NCBI RefSeq assembly: GCF_002205675.1
Contig: NZ_NISK01000001.1
Location: forward strand, 615,054 to 679,053
Direction: 5' to 3'
Source: Sphingopyxis bauzanensis
Lineage (GTDB): Bacteria; Pseudomonadota; Alphaproteobacteria; Sphingomonadales; Sphingomonadaceae
DNA length: 64,000 bases
Program-made: the position numbers and the translations under genes
The notes under the pieces: model-generated
Seen by the model: only the letters and a program-made list of their open reading frames with translations
Told to the model about the DNA's origin: nothing
The model's database searches: none
Shown here: in pieces, positions 16,878 to 25,877 of the stretch
How the letters are laid out: every line of letters starts with the position of its first letter
How positions within the stretch are numbered: the stretch's first letter is position 1

Positions 16878-18080
16878 ATGAAAGGCTTTGCTCTCGGGCT
16901 TGCTGTATCGCTCGCCGCCATAAGCACGCCGACGTCGGGTGAGACGCCTCGCAGCGCGGGTATCTTTGTAGATCCGAATGGCACGACGAAACAGGCCGCC
17001 GCCCGGCTGGAGGGTCAATCGGGGCGCGACGCCCTGCTGTTGTCACGCATCGCATCAGCGTCCTGGTTCGCCAGTGGCACACCCGAAGCGGTTGAAATCA
17101 AAGTCCGCGACATTGTGGATCGTGCAGCGGCCGCAGGGCAAATTCCGGTCGTTGTCGCTTATGACATACCGTTCCGGGACTGCGCGCTCTATTCGGCAGG
17201 GGGGGCGTCGGATAGCGCGGCTTATCTTTCGTGGATAAGGGGTTTCGCCGCCGGCATCGGGGAGCGTCGGGCCATCGTCATTCTCGAACCCGATGGCCTG
17301 GGCATCATACCATGGCACCGCACGCTCGATGGGAAAGTCGAACATTGCCAGCCCGCCGGGCAGGACAGCCGTGCGGCTGATGCGCGATATGAACAGTTAC
17401 GCGGCGCTGTCGCGATCCTCGCCGCCCTCCCCAATGTGCGCTTGTATCTCGACGGCACCGGCAGCAGCTGGCTCGCGCCCGGGGAGACCGCAAGTCGTCT
17501 GATCAAAGCCGACGTCGGCCGCGCCACAGGGTTCTTCCTCAATGTGTCCAATTTCGAAAGCGACGCGCGCGTTGTTCCTTATGCGCGCTGGGTGAGCGAT
17601 TGTATCGCGCTGGTGACGCGCGGTGGCATCGACCCCCGCGACTGTCCCAGCCAATATGGGCCTGCGGATTTCAAGGATCATGGGACATGGGGCGCGACCG
17701 ACGCAGCATATGACCGCTTGTTCGAAAAGGCAGGGCTGCGGCGCAATCCGGTATCGCAGAAGCATGCGGTGATCGATACCAGTCGCAACGGCAGAGGATC
17801 CTGGCAACCGCCGGTTGGCAAATATTCGGATGCCGAAGTCTGGTGCAACCCGCCGGACCGCGGACTGGGTCGCCGACCTACGCTTGAAACGGGCACTCCT
17901 TATGTCGATGCGTTTCTGTGGATCAAGATACCCGGGGAATCAGACGGAGAATGCCATCGCGGGCTTGGTGGTCCAGTGGATCCGGAGCGCGGCGTCACAG
18001 CGCCGCCCGCGGGATCCTGGTTTGCGCAGCAGGCGCGCGAACTGATCGAATTTGCCAACCCGCCGATTTCACAGGATTGA
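16878..18080 (+). CDS. Glycoside hydrolase family 6 (endoglucanase/cellobiohydrolase)
   Basis: A 400-residue secreted enzyme that would cut beta-1,4-glucan with inversion. The start MKGFALGL has GGAGG 5 bases upstream and opens a signal peptide ending near residue 20-25. GH6 signatures: YDIPFRDC (95-102), VILEPDGLG with the general-acid Asp at 139, LDGTGSSW, VIDTSRNGRGSW, and WIKIPGESDGEC (349-359). There is no carbohydrate-binding module or linker, so it is a lone catalytic domain. It ends 24 bases from the convergent LacI gene. With the GH3 enzyme across that regulator it forms a complete route from beta-glucan to glucose. Confidence 0.92.
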   Translation: MKGFALGLAVSLAAISTPTSGETPRSAGIFVDPNGTTKQAAARLEGQSGRDALLLSRIASASWFASGTPEAVEIKVRDIVDRAAAAGQIPVVVAYDIPFRDCALYSAGGASDSAAYLSWIRGFAAGIGERRAIVILEPDGLGIIPWHRTLDGKVEHCQPAGQDSRAADARYEQLRGAVAILAALPNVRLYLDGTGSSWLAPGETASRLIKADVGRATGFFLNVSNFESDARVVPYARWVSDCIALVTRGGIDPRDCPSQYGPADFKDHGTWGATDAAYDRLFEKAGLRRNPVSQKHAVIDTSRNGRGSWQPPVGKYSDAEVWCNPPDRGLGRRPTLETGTPYVDAFLWIKIPGESDGECHRGLGGPVDPERGVTAPPAGSWFAQQARELIEFANPPISQD

Positions 18081-18104
18081 TCGGCGGCGCGATCGCGACT
18101 TTGA

Positions 18105-19133
18105 TTATCCTGTCGAAGCGGGCGGGGCGGTCGAAGCGCGAACGAGCAATTCGTGCAGATGATCGCGACGGCGTGGCGCGTCAGAATCGGTGTCCCCATC
18201 GAGCATGGCAATGAGCCGGTTTGCCGCGTCCCACGCCATTTCGCGCACGGGTTGATGGACGGTGGTGAGCGGCGGCCAGGCTGTTCGCGACACTTCGGAA
18301 TTGTCGAAGCCGGCGACCGAGAGATCTTGCGGAACGGACAAGCCAAGGTCGCGTGCCGCTGCAATCGCGGCGACCGCCATGTCGTCGTTCTGGGCAAGAA
18401 TCGCGGTGGGGCGGACAGGGCGGTCGAGGAGTTCCAGCGCGACCCGGTAACCGACATCATAAGTGAAGTCGCCCGTGCCGACGAGCGAATCGTCGATCGT
18501 AACTGCGCCGTCCTGGAACGCCTGCCGATAGCCTTCTAGGCGTCCCCGGCTCGCGGCGTGCGAAGGATCGCCAAGGATGATGCCGACGCGGCGATGCCCG
18601 AGCGACAAGATATGCGCGGCGACGGTATGCCCAGCCGCGACCTCGTCCATCGCGACCACCAGACCGCGATCGAGGTCGCTGTGCGGGGTGATGCGGGCGT
18701 AAGGAAGCCGCTGCCGTTCGATCATGTCGAGCAGCACCGGCTGATCGCAGGCAGGGGGCGCAAGCAGTACCCCGTCGAGCCCGGCGCGCAGCAGCAGCTT
18801 GCCGAGTTCTTCGGGGCGACTGGCGACATGGTTGAACGGAAGCACGACGAGGCGGTAGCGCTCGTTTTCGAGGCGGCCGAGCGCGCCGTTCTGCAGTTCG
18901 ACGACATAGCTCGGGCTGGGACGTTCGTATGTCAGCCCGATCAGATACGAACGCCGCGCGATCAGGCTCTGTGCGGCGAGGTTGGGGTGATAGTCGAGCG
19001 CGGCCGCGGCCTCCTTGACCTTACGGCGCACCGCTTCGCTGACATGGGGGGCGTCGTTGAGTGCGCGCGACACCGTCTTGGGGGTGACCCCCGCGACGCG
19101 CGCAATATCGACGATCGTTGATCGTTTAGAAAT
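18105..19133 (-). CDS. LacI-family transcriptional regulator, probable ATT start
   Basis: With ATT at 19131-19133 as start the protein has 342 residues and a whole LacI headpiece: SKRSTIVDIARVAGVTPKTV, then SRALNDAPHVSEAVRRKV and the hinge NLAAQSLIARRS. GGAGAAG lies 3 bases before the ATT. No ATG, GTG or TTG exists in frame between the upstream TGA and the GTG at 19073; that GTG would delete the first helix of the DNA-binding domain. The rest is a periplasmic-binding-protein-like sensor (FDNSEVSRTAWPPLTTV). It faces the GH3 gene across two operator-like repeats and probably represses it until a sugar binds. Confidence 0.85.
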   Translation of the reverse strand: MSKRSTIVDIARVAGVTPKTVSRALNDAPHVSEAVRRKVKEAAAALDYHPNLAAQSLIARRSYLIGLTYERPSPSYVVELQNGALGRLENERYRLVVLPFNHVASRPEELGKLLLRAGLDGVLLAPPACDQPVLLDMIERQRLPYARITPHSDLDRGLVVAMDEVAAGHTVAAHILSLGHRRVGIILGDPSHAASRGRLEGYRQAFQDGAVTIDDSLVGTGDFTYDVGYRVALELLDRPVRPTAILAQNDDMAVAAIAAARDLGLSVPQDLSVAGFDNSEVSRTAWPPLTTVHQPVREMAWDAANRLIAMLDGDTDSDAPRRRDHLHELLVRASTAPPASTG

Positions 19134-19229
19134 TTTCTTCTCCGATCAACTAGATAGATCTCCTTTCGACATTGCTGCCGCGTCCCGCATTTCTCTTTAG
19201 CGCCTCTATTGACTTCTGTCGAGAATCGA

Positions 19230-19267
19230 CGGTAAACGTTGACCGATAAAACGGTAAACGTTGACAT
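19230..19267. promoter_or_regulatory. Tandem LacI-type operators before GH3
   Basis: CGGTAAACGTTGACCG (19230-19245) is a near palindrome centred on AACGTT with 7 of 8 base pairs symmetric. A 15-base copy, ACGGTAAACGTTGAC, recurs 22 bases on (19251-19265), about two helical turns. GTCGA-GAA-TCGAC (19218-19230) abuts the first copy. Confidence 0.7.
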
Positions 19268-19283
19268 AGATGGGGAGAGGGAA

Positions 19284-21794
19284 TTGAGTCTGTCACGCGC
19301 AGCTGTCTTGGCGCTCGGGGCGACGTCGCTCGTCGCGCTCCTTGCTCCCAATTTTATCGAGCGCGCCGCCGCCCAAACGGCTGACGCAGCAATGAACGCA
19401 CTTGCTACGCCCGAAAACTGGCCTGCGCGCGCGGCGACAGTTGTTGCGGATCCGGCGGTGGAACGCCGGGTCGACGCGCTGCTGGCCGCGATGTCGATCG
19501 AACAGAAGGTCGGGCAGATCATCCAGGCCGACATCGCCAGCGTCACGCCCGACGACGTCTATCGCTATCATCTCGGCTCGGTGCTCAATGGCGGCAATTC
19601 GGATCCGGGCGGGCGCTATAACGCGCCGGCAAAGGACTGGCTGGCCGCCGCGGACGCCTTTTACGCCGCGTCAATGAAGCGCCATGGCAAGTTGCCCCGT
19701 ATCCCGGTGATCTGGGGAAGCGATGCGGTCCACGGCCATAACAATGTCGTCGGCGCAACGCTGTTCCCGCATAATATCGGCCTCGGCGCGGCGCGCAATC
19801 CCGACCTCATCCGCCGGATCGGCGCGGCAACGGCGATCGAGATGCGCGTCACCGGGCTTGACTGGACCTTTGCCCCGACGCTGGCCGTCGTCCGCGACGA
19901 CCGCTGGGGCCGCACCTATGAAGGCTTTGGCGAGACCCCCGAAATCGCGACCAGCTATGCCGCGCCGTTGATCGAAGGGCTGCAGGGCAGGATTGGCGAC
20001 AAGGACTGGCTGCGCGGGCCGCATATTGTCGCCACCGCAAAACATTTCCTCGGCGATGGCGGCACCAGCGGCGGCAAGGATCAGGGCGACGCCGTGATGC
20101 CCGAAGCGCAACTCCGCGACCTGTTCAGCCCGCCCTATCTGCCCGCGCTCGACGCGGGCGTGCAGTCGGTGATGATCAGCTTCTCAAGCTGGAACGGCGT
20201 CAAAATGCATGGGCATCAGTCGCTGATGACCGGCGTGATGAAGGACCGCTGGAATTTCGACGGTTTCCTCGTCGGCGACTGGAACGGCCATGGCCAGGTC
20301 GCAGGCTGCACCGCCACCGATTGTCCACAATCGGTAATCGCCGGGCTCGATATGTACATGGCGCCCGATAGCTGGAAAGACCTGTATCGCACGACGCTCG
20401 CCCACGCGAGGGGCGGATCGCTGCCGATGGCGCAGCTCGACGATGCCGTGCGCCGCATCCTGCGCGTCAAGGTCCGCGCCGGATTGTTCGAGGCGGGCAA
20501 GCCGTCGTCGCGGCCCTACGGCGGCCGGTTCGAGCTGCTCGGGAGCAAAGAGCATCGCGCACTGGCGCGCGAGGCGGTGCGCGAATCGCTCGTGCTCCTT
20601 AAGAATGCCGGCGGGTTGTTGCCGCTCAAGGCGGGTGGCCACATATTGGTCACGGGCGACGGCGCCAACAATCTGACCAAGCAGACCGGCGGCTGGACGC
20701 TCAGCTGGCAAGGCACCGGCACCAAGCGCAGCGACTTTCCCAATGCTCAGTCGATCTGGGAAGGAATCGATGCGGCGGTCAAGGCCGCTGGCGGTACCGC
20801 AACCCTTTCGGCGGATGGTCGCTATTCCCGCAAGCCCGACGTCGCAATCGTCGTGTTTGGTGAGGATCCCTATGCCGAATTCCAGGGGGATCGCCCCGAC
20901 GTCGGCTATGACGACACCAAAAACCTAGCTTTGCTGCGTTCGCTCAAGGCGGCGGGTGTACCGACGGTCGCGGTGTTCCTGTCGGGGCGTGCCATGTGGG
21001 TCAATCCCTTCCTCAATACGTCGGACGCGTTCGTCGCGGCCTGGCTTCCGGGGTCGGAAGGCGGCGGCGTAGCGGACATCCTGTTCGGCAAGGCCGATTT
21101 TCGCGGCAAACTGCCTTACAGCTGGCCGCGATCGAGCGACCAGACCGCAGTCAACGTCGGCGACGCCAACTATGATCCGCTTTTCGCCTATGGTTTCGGC
21201 CTGACTTTTGCGGACAAGGGCGATCTTGCGCCGTTGCCTGAAGCGCGCGCGAGCGCCGCGATAGCCGATCCCGGCGTGCTGTTCACTGCCGGCAAGCCGG
21301 GAAGCGGGCGCCGCCTGTTGCTGGGAGCGCCCGGCGCGCTGTCTACTAATCCCGGCCCGCAATTGATCGAAGCGCGCCCTGCCGACCGGACAGCGCAGGA
21401 GGATTCAGTACGTCTCCGCTGGACGGGGGCAGGTCATGCTGTTGCGACAATCGCCCAGGAAACGCCCGCCGATCTGACCCGCCAGACCAACGGTGATCTC
21501 GCGCTGGAGCTTGAGATGAAGGTCAACGCAGCGCCGTCCGCCGACGTCAGCCTTTTGATGGGATGCGGCGCGAACTGTGCGGGGGGCATCCCGGTGCGCA
21601 GCCTGCTCACCGAAGCGGCGAAGTCGGACAAATGGACGCGCATCGCTGTCCCGCTTCGCTGCTTTGAAAAGGCGGGCGTCGACATGGCCCGCGTTGAAAC
21701 ACCGCTGACGCTTGCGACCGCCGGCAGCCTCGACATCACGTTATCCTCGGCGCGCATCGTCTCGCCGTCAGGCCCACAACTTGCATGCAAATAA
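19284..21794 (+). CDS. Glycoside hydrolase family 3 beta-glucosidase/exoglucanase
   Basis: An 836-residue exported enzyme that removes glucose from beta-glucan oligomers with retention. The TTG start at 19284 follows GGGGAGAGGGA and opens an N-terminal signal (SRAAVLALGATSLVALL, then AAAQ). The GH3 barrel has WGSDAVHGHNN, ATAKHFLGDGGT and the nucleophile Asp at about 332 in LVGDWNGHG. The second domain carries VIVVFGEDPYAE and WLPGSEGGGVADILFG. The last 170 residues form an extra beta-rich domain as in ExoP-type enzymes. It follows the two operators and precedes a TonB receptor by 23 bases. Confidence 0.93.
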   Translation: MSLSRAAVLALGATSLVALLAPNFIERAAAQTADAAMNALATPENWPARAATVVADPAVERRVDALLAAMSIEQKVGQIIQADIASVTPDDVYRYHLGSVLNGGNSDPGGRYNAPAKDWLAAADAFYAASMKRHGKLPRIPVIWGSDAVHGHNNVVGATLFPHNIGLGAARNPDLIRRIGAATAIEMRVTGLDWTFAPTLAVVRDDRWGRTYEGFGETPEIATSYAAPLIEGLQGRIGDKDWLRGPHIVATAKHFLGDGGTSGGKDQGDAVMPEAQLRDLFSPPYLPALDAGVQSVMISFSSWNGVKMHGHQSLMTGVMKDRWNFDGFLVGDWNGHGQVAGCTATDCPQSVIAGLDMYMAPDSWKDLYRTTLAHARGGSLPMAQLDDAVRRILRVKVRAGLFEAGKPSSRPYGGRFELLGSKEHRALAREAVRESLVLLKNAGGLLPLKAGGHILVTGDGANNLTKQTGGWTLSWQGTGTKRSDFPNAQSIWEGIDAAVKAAGGTATLSADGRYSRKPDVAIVVFGEDPYAEFQGDRPDVGYDDTKNLALLRSLKAAGVPTVAVFLSGRAMWVNPFLNTSDAFVAAWLPGSEGGGVADILFGKADFRGKLPYSWPRSSDQTAVNVGDANYDPLFAYGFGLTFADKGDLAPLPEARASAAIADPGVLFTAGKPGSGRRLLLGAPGALSTNPGPQLIEARPADRTAQEDSVRLRWTGAGHAVATIAQETPADLTRQTNGDLALELEMKVNAAPSADVSLLMGCGANCAGGIPVRSLLTEAAKSDKWTRIAVPLRCFEKAGVDMARVETPLTLATAGSLDITLSSARIVSPSGPQLACK

Positions 21795-21817
21795 CAAGAC
21801 AAATTAGGGAGGATGTT

Positions 21818-24448
21818 ATGAACAAGGGAATTTTTGGGCGTTCCGCGCTGTTGGTGCTGCTTTCCACCGTCGCCGCCATTCCGGCTTATGCGCAGGAGCC
21901 ATTGGCCACCGAAACGGCCGCCGATGAGCGCGACGATGTCATCGTCGTGACCGCAAACCGCCGCGAGGAAAATCTGCAGGATGTTTCGGGCGTCGTCCAG
22001 ACGCTTGGTGCCGACCAGTTGCGCCGCGACGGCATCAGCGATCTGCGCAATCTGCAGGTCGCTATCCCCGGCCTCAGCATCTCCAATCAGGAGGGCAATG
22101 TCGAAATCTTCATCCGCGGCGTGGGCTCGGCGAACAGCACCGAGCTCGGCGATCCCGGCGCGGCACCCCACCTTAACGGTACCTATATCCCGCGCCCGCG
22201 CGGGCTGGGGCTGATGTTTTATGACCTCGAACGCGTCGAGGTGAACAAGGGGCCGCAAGGCACGCTCTATGGCCGCAACGCGGTAGCGGGAACGCTCAAC
22301 ATCATCACCGCGAAACCGCGCCTCGGCGAATTTGGCGGTTATGCGCAGGCCGAGTTCGGTAACCGCTCCTCCTACGGCGCCGAAGGCGCGATCAACATTC
22401 CGCTCGGTGACACCTTCGCGCTGCGCGCCGCGGCCTATTATATCAATCGTGACTTTGGCTTCAAAAATGTCTCGACGGGCGCCCCCGCGAGCGACCTGAC
22501 GCCCGCGGGGCTCGAAGAGAATTATGCCGGTCGTCTGTCATTGCTCTGGGAACCCAGCGACCAGCTCAGCATCTCGATCGTCGGCGACTATGGCAAGGAA
22601 ACCGGCACCGGCTATCCGGGCGCCAACATCTTCAGCGCCGTTCAGGCGACCGGCCTCCGCCCCGACAAACTCAACCTCAAAAATGTTGTCTATCGCGGCC
22701 TGCAGGGCGAAATGGAAAACGAGCTGTGGGGCGTTCAGGGCAAGATCAACTATGATTTCGGCAGCTTCGGCGCCGAACTGACCGGCAGCTATCGCTCGGT
22801 TGATTTTTACCAGGTGAATGCGTCGAGCGAAGGCATCGACTATCCGGGCCGCGATCTGTCCGCTGTGCTGTACGACAATTATTCGGGCAATTTCTGGCAA
22901 ACCAAGTCAAAAAGCCAGGTCTATGAGGCGCGGGTGTTTGCCAATGAGGATCAACGTTTCCGCTGGAATCTCGGCGGTTTCTACTTCAACGAAGACCAGG
23001 AGGTCGGCTATCTTGCGCTCGCGGACCGGGGCTACTGCTGCTACTCCGGAACCGAGTTCACGATGCCCGACGTCAACGGCGAGAGCTATGCCTTCTATGC
23101 CGATGGCACGTTCGATGTCACCGACCGGCTACGCTTCCTGGCCGGCATCCGCTACACCGACGAAAAGAAATCGCGCTACGGCATTGGCGGCAACTGGGCG
23201 CTGACGCTGGGCGGCGAAGACTTCGCCTGCTGCTTTGCGACCCGCCTCGGCACCGAAGGCTTCAAGCCCAACCTGCTCGACCGGCCCAACTTCGACGTCA
23301 CCGGAATCAACACGCCGCAGGGGCTGGCGCAATTCCTGATCGAAGGCATCAAGACGCCGGGGCTGCGCGACACGCTGATTGCTCAGATCGGCGCGATCGC
23401 CAACGGCACCAACCCGAACGGCACCTGCATCGACCGGCCCGACATCGACAATGGCTTCGTCAACTGCCCGGCGCTCAACCCGTCCAACACGAATGGCGGG
23501 TTCAGCTATGCGAACCTGACGATCCCGGGGCAGCAGGTCGGAAGTTCGGAGTTCAACTTCGTCGATTGGCGCGCGGGCATCGAGTTCGACGTCAGCGATG
23601 ACAATATGCTCTATGCGAAGGTTTCGACCGGTCACAAGTCGGGCGGCTTCAACGACAGCTTCAACGGATCGACGATCCCCGAGACCTTCAGCCCCGAAAA
23701 GCTGCTCGTTTATGAAGTCGGCAGCCGCAACAGCTTCGACGCCTTTGGACGGCGGGCGGTCTTGAACCTGACCGGCTTCTATTATGACTATTCGAACCAA
23801 GTGTTCCAGGATCTCACCTGTATCAACCTTGACAGCACCCAGACCCCGCCGGTCTGCAACGGCTATTCGTTGGTCAACCGCAACATCGGCGCATCGCGTA
23901 TCTATGGCGCCGAGGCCGAGCTGCGCCTGAGTCTGCCCGGCAATTTCGGGCTCGACATCAACGCCGCCTATCTGGACACCAAGATCACGCGCGGCACTGT
24001 GGCCGATGCGCGCGCACAGGATTTTGGCGCCGGCGGCAATTCGCCGCTGATCAGCTTGGTCGGCAACCGTTTGCCGCTCTCGTCGAAGATGAACGTCAGC
24101 GCGCGGTTGTCGCAATGGTTCGACGCAGGACCGGGCCGTCTCGACTGGCAGGCGCTGCTCAATTACCGCTCGTCTTACTTCCTCAGCCAGTTCAACGAGG
24201 ATGATATCGTGTTCCTGAGCGGGGCGCGGCTGACGTCGCTCGCGGCGGGTTTCCCGGATCGGCAAAAGGGCTATGCGACGCTCAATCTGGGGATCGGCTA
24301 TACGATCGACAATTTCCGCCTCGAAGCGTGGGCGAGCAACTTCCTCAACGAAGAAGTCTCGCAAAAGGCGTTGGTCGGTTCGTCGCTGAACATCCGGTTC
24401 CTGAACGACGCGCGCAGCTATGGTCTGCGGGCGCGCGTGACCTTCTAA
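21818..24448 (+). CDS. TonB-dependent receptor of the glucan locus
   Basis: An 876-residue outer-membrane importer. The start MNKGIFG has GGGAGGATGTT upstream; the signal peptide ends at IPAYAQE. A TonB-box-like DDVIVVTANRREE leads into the plug (VERVEVNKG-type FYDLERVEVNKGPQGTLYG), and the barrel ends in RVTF. It is 23 bases downstream of GH3 and is closed by a strong terminator, so the two form one LacI-controlled operon. The likely cargo is a beta-glucan oligosaccharide; that is inferred from neighbours. Confidence 0.93.
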   Translation: MNKGIFGRSALLVLLSTVAAIPAYAQEPLATETAADERDDVIVVTANRREENLQDVSGVVQTLGADQLRRDGISDLRNLQVAIPGLSISNQEGNVEIFIRGVGSANSTELGDPGAAPHLNGTYIPRPRGLGLMFYDLERVEVNKGPQGTLYGRNAVAGTLNIITAKPRLGEFGGYAQAEFGNRSSYGAEGAINIPLGDTFALRAAAYYINRDFGFKNVSTGAPASDLTPAGLEENYAGRLSLLWEPSDQLSISIVGDYGKETGTGYPGANIFSAVQATGLRPDKLNLKNVVYRGLQGEMENELWGVQGKINYDFGSFGAELTGSYRSVDFYQVNASSEGIDYPGRDLSAVLYDNYSGNFWQTKSKSQVYEARVFANEDQRFRWNLGGFYFNEDQEVGYLALADRGYCCYSGTEFTMPDVNGESYAFYADGTFDVTDRLRFLAGIRYTDEKKSRYGIGGNWALTLGGEDFACCFATRLGTEGFKPNLLDRPNFDVTGINTPQGLAQFLIEGIKTPGLRDTLIAQIGAIANGTNPNGTCIDRPDIDNGFVNCPALNPSNTNGGFSYANLTIPGQQVGSSEFNFVDWRAGIEFDVSDDNMLYAKVSTGHKSGGFNDSFNGSTIPETFSPEKLLVYEVGSRNSFDAFGRRAVLNLTGFYYDYSNQVFQDLTCINLDSTQTPPVCNGYSLVNRNIGASRIYGAEAELRLSLPGNFGLDINAAYLDTKITRGTVADARAQDFGAGGNSPLISLVGNRLPLSSKMNVSARLSQWFDAGPGRLDWQALLNYRSSYFLSQFNEDDIVFLSGARLTSLAAGFPDRQKGYATLNLGIGYTIDNFRLEAWASNFLNEEVSQKALVGSSLNIRFLNDARSYGLRARVTF

Positions 24449-24457
24449 AAAAAGGGG

Positions 24458-24492
24458 CAGCCGCCCGGGCCGCGACGTGGTCCGGGCGGCTG
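24458..24492 (+). terminator. Intrinsic terminator after the TonB receptor
   Basis: CAGCCGCCCGG (24458-24468) pairs with CCGGGCGGCTG (24482-24492), 11 bases perfect, with TATTAT after it. Confidence 0.8.
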
Positions 24493-24566
24493 TATTATGC
24501 CGGTTGGTACCGCTATGCAGGCCGTAATGGGCGGCATGCCCAAGCGGAGGCTTGAAAGCATTGGCG

Positions 24567-25760
24567 ATGGACAATGGAGCCCAAGGAGCGGCGCGGCAGC
24601 CACTCGGCTTCCTGCTTCTCTATGCGCTCGCCTATGCGGGCGGCGTCACGGCCTACACCCCCTTTCTCATGCTCGTCCTCCCGGCGCGGATTACCGACCT
24701 CGCCGGCGCCGAAGATATTGTCTGGCTGGGCTATATCGTCTTCGCGGGCGCGGTCGCGGCCAGCGTTTCGGGTGTCCTGTCGGGATGGCTGAGCGACCGC
24801 ACGAGCAGCCGCCGTCTGTGGGTCGCCGTTGGCATGGTCGCGACGATCCTCCTCCAGCTTGCCATGACGCAGTGCGACAGCATCGGCGCCCTGCTCTGGT
24901 TGGTCGTGGCGTGGCAGCTGGCGCTCAACCTGATGCTCGTGCCGCTGATCGCCTGGGCCGGCGACTTCGTTCCCGACACGCAGAAAGGGCTGCTCGGCGG
25001 CCTGCTCTCGATTGCGCCGGCATTGGGGGCATGGTCGGGCATCTTGTTCGCGGCCGGGGCGGTGGCCTCTTTCGAGGGCAAAGCCGTGATCATCGCGGCG
25101 ATGACCGCTGCGTTGGTGCTGCCGTTGCTGCTTCTGGGCCATCCACGGCGCCTCACGGCATCGCCGGGCGTAACACCGGCGAGCCAAGCCACGTCACCGC
25201 ACCTCAAATCGGCCGCGGCTCGCATGTGGGTCGCGCGTCTCCTGATGCAGATTTCCGGCGCGGCGCTCGCCAGCTATCTCTATTTCTGGCTCCGCGCGCT
25301 CGACCCCGCGATGGGGGATGGGGAGAAGACTATCTTGTTCGCGGGCGGCCTGTCGGCGTCGATCGTCGTCGCGCTGTTCCTCGGTCGCTGGTCGGACAGA
25401 CGTGGTCATCCTTTTGCGGTCTTGTCCTTGATTTCGGCGCTCGCGGGTTTGGCGCTCGCCGCGATGGCGCTTGCCGACGACCCGGCGATGGCAAAGCTTG
25501 CCTATGTCCTGTTCGGAATCGCCGGCGCGACCTTTCTTGCGCTGCACGCGAGTCAGACGCTCCGCGTTTTACGCGACCCCGCGCAGCGCGGGCTGGGCAT
25601 CGGTTTGTTCAACCTGACCAACACCGCGCCGTCGCTCGTCATGCCTTGGATCGCCATCTCGGTGGTTCCAGGCTTCGGCTTCGGCAGACTATTTTTGGTG
25701 CTCGCGCTACTCGCACTATGCGCCGCCGCGCTGCTTGCGACGATGCCGCGCGATGTTTGA
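24567..25760 (+). CDS. MFS transporter
   Basis: About 397 residues with 12 hydrophobic segments. The loop 2-3 motif GWLSDRTSSRR and its mirror GRWSDRRGHPF in the second half mark the major facilitator superfamily. ATG at 24567 was used; TTG at 24561 is an alternative because GGAGG lies at 24546-24550. By context it moves a sugar released by the GH enzymes across the inner membrane, as in the sugar-cation symporters of other sphingomonad glucan loci, but sequence does not settle the substrate. Confidence 0.87.
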   Translation: MDNGAQGAARQPLGFLLLYALAYAGGVTAYTPFLMLVLPARITDLAGAEDIVWLGYIVFAGAVAASVSGVLSGWLSDRTSSRRLWVAVGMVATILLQLAMTQCDSIGALLWLVVAWQLALNLMLVPLIAWAGDFVPDTQKGLLGGLLSIAPALGAWSGILFAAGAVASFEGKAVIIAAMTAALVLPLLLLGHPRRLTASPGVTPASQATSPHLKSAAARMWVARLLMQISGAALASYLYFWLRALDPAMGDGEKTILFAGGLSASIVVALFLGRWSDRRGHPFAVLSLISALAGLALAAMALADDPAMAKLAYVLFGIAGATFLALHASQTLRVLRDPAQRGLGIGLFNLTNTAPSLVMPWIAISVVPGFGFGRLFLVLALLALCAAALLATMPRDV

Positions 25761-25877
25761 TGTACCAGCGACCTTGCGTGGGCGAGCAACCGTGCCGGAC
25801 GGTCCAACCGGCAGCCAAGCGAGACTTTGTTCGGATTATCGGGCAGCATGCCCACGCCTTTTGAGGGAGACATAGAC

